The notes beneath the pieces were generated by a model, which worked only from the letters and a program-made list of their open reading frames with translations, was not told the origin of the DNA and did not search any database. Positions 61,720-64,000 of a stretch of 64,000 bases of DNA are shown piece by piece. Each line of letters begins with the position of its first letter. Within the stretch, counting starts at the first letter, position 1. Source of the DNA: Bacteroidetes bacterium GWF2_35_48 (lineage in GTDB: Bacteria; Bacteroidota; Bacteroidia; Bacteroidales; GWF2-35-48); contig MEOG01000088.1 in NCBI GenBank assembly GCA_001769125.1, positions 1 through 64,000 of the forward strand, read 5' to 3'. Made by a program: the position numbers and the translations under genes.

Positions 61720-62759
61720 AACATTGCACTGAAAACAATATGTTTCTCTTTCAGTTCTGTTACTTCTCCAATAACTGAGGCATGAATAAATCCTTTTTGA
61801 TACAGCTCCAGTAGCATGGCTTGAACGTTTTGAGGCGGGCAGCACATCAGTATTCCACCGGAAGTCTGCGCATCCATCATCAGCATTTTGTGTTCAAAAG
61901 AAATGTCAGGAGTTACCTCTATATTATTTTCAACATACTCAAGGTTGCGAAAACATGCTCCGGGTAAACACGCTATTTTTGCCAGATCCTTTGCTCCATC
62001 AAACAGAGGGACTTTTTCAGGATTTATTTTAATGCAGACCTTACTCGCCATCGCAAGTTTCAAAGCATGACCGGCAAGACCAAAACCCGTTATATCTGTA
62101 GCAGATTTCACATTGTATTTTTGCATCAGGTCGGCAACAGTATTCAGTTGTTTCATACTTTCCAACACTGTCTGATAGTAACTCTGTGAAATCTCACCCA
62201 ATCTTTTTCCAGCTAAAATAATTCCTGCTCCTATTGGTTTTGTAAGGATAAGAACATCTCCCGGACGCGCATTTGAATTTGTAATAATTTTTTCTGGATG
62301 TACTGTCCCTGTAACTGCCAAGCCATATTTAGGAATATCATCAACTATTGTATGTCCACCCATCATTACCCCACCTGCTTCAATTAATTTATCAATACCA
62401 CCGTGTAAAATTTCTTTTAAAACGTCAAGAGGGATGCTGGCTGGAAACGCAACAATATTCATTGCTGTTAGAATTTTACCGCCCATTGCATATACATCGC
62501 TGAGCGCATTTGCTGCAGCTATTTGTCCGAATTCATACGGGTCAGAACAGACAGGTGGAAAAAAATCTGTAGTCTGTATCAACGCTAATTCATCATTAAT
62601 TTTATATACGCCGGCATCATCGTGAGTTTCGATATCTACGAGTAAATTGGGATGTGGTGTTCCCGGAAGTCCCTTAAGAGTTTCAGATAATTTTCCGGCA
62701 GGAAGTTTAACAGAACATCCCCCGTATTCTATTGTGGACAACAAATCAAATGAACTCAT
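61716..62759 (-). CDS. selD: Selenide, water dikinase
   Basis: 347 aa. AIR-synthase-like fold: catalytic Cys C15 with K18 (YGGCSVKLP, aligning with Cys17 and Lys20 of E. coli SelD), HDDAGVYKIND, TTDFFPPVCSDPYEFGQIAAANALSDVYAMGG, and C-terminal GFGLAGHALKLA. It makes selenophosphate from selenide and ATP. The operon has yedF, DUF3343 and an aminotransferase class V gene, so selenium is used for a cofactor or modified protein even if selenocysteine incorporation genes are not seen here. The stop codon is TGA, coupled to a small ORF. Confidence 0.92.
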   Translation of the reverse strand: MSSFDLLSTIEYGGCSVKLPAGKLSETLKGLPGTPHPNLLVDIETHDDAGVYKINDELALIQTTDFFPPVCSDPYEFGQIAAANALSDVYAMGGKILTAMNIVAFPASIPLDVLKEILHGGIDKLIEAGGVMMGGHTIVDDIPKYGLAVTGTVHPEKIITNSNARPGDVLILTKPIGAGIILAGKRLGEISQSYYQTVLESMKQLNTVADLMQKYNVKSATDITGFGLAGHALKLAMASKVCIKINPEKVPLFDGAKDLAKIACLPGACFRNLEYVENNIEVTPDISFEHKMLMMDAQTSGGILMCCPPQNVQAMLLELYQKGFIHASVIGEVTELKEKHIVFSAML

Positions 62760-62977
62760 ATCTGATAAAATTGATGTATTATGTTATTTTGAATTAATAT
62801 TTCAGAAATTATTTTAATATCAAATTTAGTGCTATCAATACGCATTGACATTCCGCAATCGCTTGAAATATTTTTCGGTGTAGGAATAATATCAAAACGT
62901 ATACCCTGTTCCAGAAGAAGTTTCTCTGACTTCAATACCCAATGAACAGATTGAAATGTAATTATCTGAAACGCCAT
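62756..62977 (-). CDS. DUF3343 selenium-associated protein
   Basis: About 73 aa from the ATG at 62977: MAFQIITFQSVHWVLKSEKLLLEQGIRFDIIPTPKNISSDCGMSMRID. The PTPKNISSDCG motif and length are typical of DUF3343, which is repeatedly found next to selD and yedF. The Cys may bind selenium or sulfur. It overlaps selD by 4 bp. Confidence 0.82.
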   Translation of the reverse strand: MAFQIITFQSVHWVLKSEKLLLEQGIRFDIIPTPKNISSDCGMSMRIDSTKFDIKIISEILIQNNIIHQFYQI

Positions 62978-62978
62978 A

Positions 62979-63587
62979 TTATGCAAAAATCACTTTTGAA
63001 GCCTTGGTCATACTATCAAGAATATCATACATATTTGAAACGATTCCAACTCCGAGCTCTCCTTTTTTATTATAATAATCAAGGCATGTACCGCAAACTA
63101 AAATAGTAACTCCCATATTTTCTATTTTACGCAAACTTTCTATTACAGGAGAATCTTTTAATGCTAAGAAAATACCGGAATTGAGAAAAATAATTTTTTT
63201 TGGTTTTAAATCAATATCAGGAAGCGTATTGATACAAGCTTTTATCAGAATCTCGCCTAATTCTTCTGCGCCATCTCCCATGCGGTTTCGCTTAACAGTT
63301 AAAACATAATCTGAGAGTTTAGTGCTATCTATGCTGCAAAAATCTTCAACATTTGTTTCTTCAGGTATAATGCCGGCTTTACGCACGAAAATAGTAAAAA
63401 TATCGTCTTGTTTTTCTGTTGCAAATTCAATTTTATGCTCTTTTAAAAGCCGCACGACATTTTGGAATGAAGTTTCATTATTTAACAAAATTTGTAATGA
63501 TTCATTTTCCGCTAGTTCAGCCAGAGCTTTTTTTGTCATGATAAGAGGGACAGGGCATAATTTGCCTCTTGCATCTACAGTTTTCAT
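62979..63587 (-). CDS. yedF: Selenium metabolism protein YedF
   Basis: 202 aa. An N-terminal TusA-like domain (MKTVDARGKLCPVPLIMTKKAL, C11-P-V-P14) is followed by a DsrE-like domain (about 95-202) with VLVCGTCLDYYNKKGEL. It is believed to carry perselenide or persulfide between a cysteine desulfurase and SelD. It lies one base from the DUF3343 ATG and 1 bp from the aminotransferase stop. Confidence 0.88.
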   Translation of the reverse strand: MKTVDARGKLCPVPLIMTKKALAELAENESLQILLNNETSFQNVVRLLKEHKIEFATEKQDDIFTIFVRKAGIIPEETNVEDFCSIDSTKLSDYVLTVKRNRMGDGAEELGEILIKACINTLPDIDLKPKKIIFLNSGIFLALKDSPVIESLRKIENMGVTILVCGTCLDYYNKKGELGVGIVSNMYDILDSMTKASKVIFA

Positions 63588-63588
63588 A

Positions 63589-64000
63589 TCAGGTATTTTT
63601 TATTACTAAAATTTCCTTTAACGACTTTATAGTATAATCAATTTCTTCCTGTGTATTAAAATATCCAGGGCTAAAACGCAATGTTCCTTGCGGAAAAGTT
63701 CCTGCAGCTTTGTGCGCAAGCGGAGCACAATGCAATCCGGGTCGGGTCATAATTTCATAATCTTTATCTAATATTTCAGCAAATTTTGATGGAGTAATCA
63801 ATGGAGAAGTAACAGAAATGACTGGTAACACTTCATTTTCCGAATCATATCCATGTATTTTTATTTCATCTATTTTCAAAAGATTATCAATAAAATATTT
63901 TGATATGTTGTGTGAATGCTGACGAATTTTATCAATACCCTCTGAAAAAATAAATTCCAATCCTGCTTTCAATCCTGCAATACCAACAGTATTTGGAGTT
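63589..64000 (-). CDS. Class V aminotransferase / cysteine desulfurase (partial)
   Basis: The C-terminal 137 residues, cut by the window edge (the frame reads TPNTVGIAGLKAGLEF at the edge). The catalytic-loop Cys is in RPGLHCAPLAHKAAGTFPQGTLRFSPGYFNTQEEIDYTIKSLKEI, a signature of SufS/CsdA-like desulfurases and selenocysteine lyases. It would supply sulfane sulfur or selenium to YedF and SelD. First gene visible of the selenium operon. Confidence 0.85.
   Translation of the reverse strand, partial: TPNTVGIAGLKAGLEFIFSEGIDKIRQHSHNISKYFIDNLLKIDEIKIHGYDSENEVLPVISVTSPLITPSKFAEILDKDYEIMTRPGLHCAPLAHKAAGTFPQGTLRFSPGYFNTQEEIDYTIKSLKEILVIKNT

Overview
The window is AT-rich DNA from a member of the Bacteroidota. 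Evidence: type IX secretion (T9SS) C-terminal sorting domains, a PorP/SprF protein with an OmpA partner, TonB-type outer-membrane proteins, DUF6266 proteins, and promoters of the TTTG-N19-TAnnTTTG type. No gene here fixes the genus, and an uncultured lineage is plausible.

Left host flank (1-4790): a nested palindromic repeat, a SiaC/SiaB-like signalling pair (the SiaB kinase is an internal tandem duplication with a degenerate first half), a secreted protein, a DUF1338 (HglS-like) enzyme and a phospholipase-D-fold protein.

Integrated island (about 4791-44515, 39.7 kb): a 45-bp direct repeat, the 5' half of tRNA-Gly(CCC), bounds it. The left copy is a truncated half-tRNA; the right copy is joined to the host 3' half and makes the intact tRNA. 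The island starts with a tyrosine integrase (no Arg-I), an unknown 495-aa protein, an excisionase-like HTH and a VirE-N/VapE primase-helicase. I see no relaxase or conjugation genes, so it resembles a satellite or genomic island. Its cargo, in order: (a) a TolC-HlyD-MacB-type efflux operon with its own two-component system (10.6-17.9 kb), bracketed by a duplicated 3' end of the primase gene; (b) a methyltransferase gene behind a structured leader; (c) a dense defence block (19.6-33.8 kb) with an XRE regulator, type III Mod/Res, SIR2 + HerA, KTSC, a PD-(D/E)XK-like protein, an AlbA_2/Schlafen-type protein, a deaminase-GHKL fusion, a run of covarying hairpin repeats, and a long Argonaute with dead catalytic positions; (d) an ArsR-controlled cluster with two DsrE-like proteins, a methyltransferase, DUF302 and an outer-membrane receptor; (e) a C-rich, apparently non-coding region with a large cruciform (38.8-40.3 kb); (f) a J-domain protein, a tiny basic peptide, two DUF6266 proteins and two paralogous unknown genes.

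Right host flank (44.5-64 kb): a broken XRE gene related to the island regulator (probably an older island remnant), a T9SS-associated PorP/OmpA pair, the AmmeMemoRadiSam genes (radical SAM apart from a Memo-AMMECR1 fusion), a REP-like repeat field with its RAYT transposase, three T9SS cargo proteins, a membrane-bound spermidine-synthase-like protein, a pentapeptide-repeat protein, proline dehydrogenase, PepD dipeptidase, and a selenium cluster (class V aminotransferase - yedF - DUF3343 - selD) running off the right edge.

All calls come from reading the sequence; no database search was run. Family names rest on recognised motifs.
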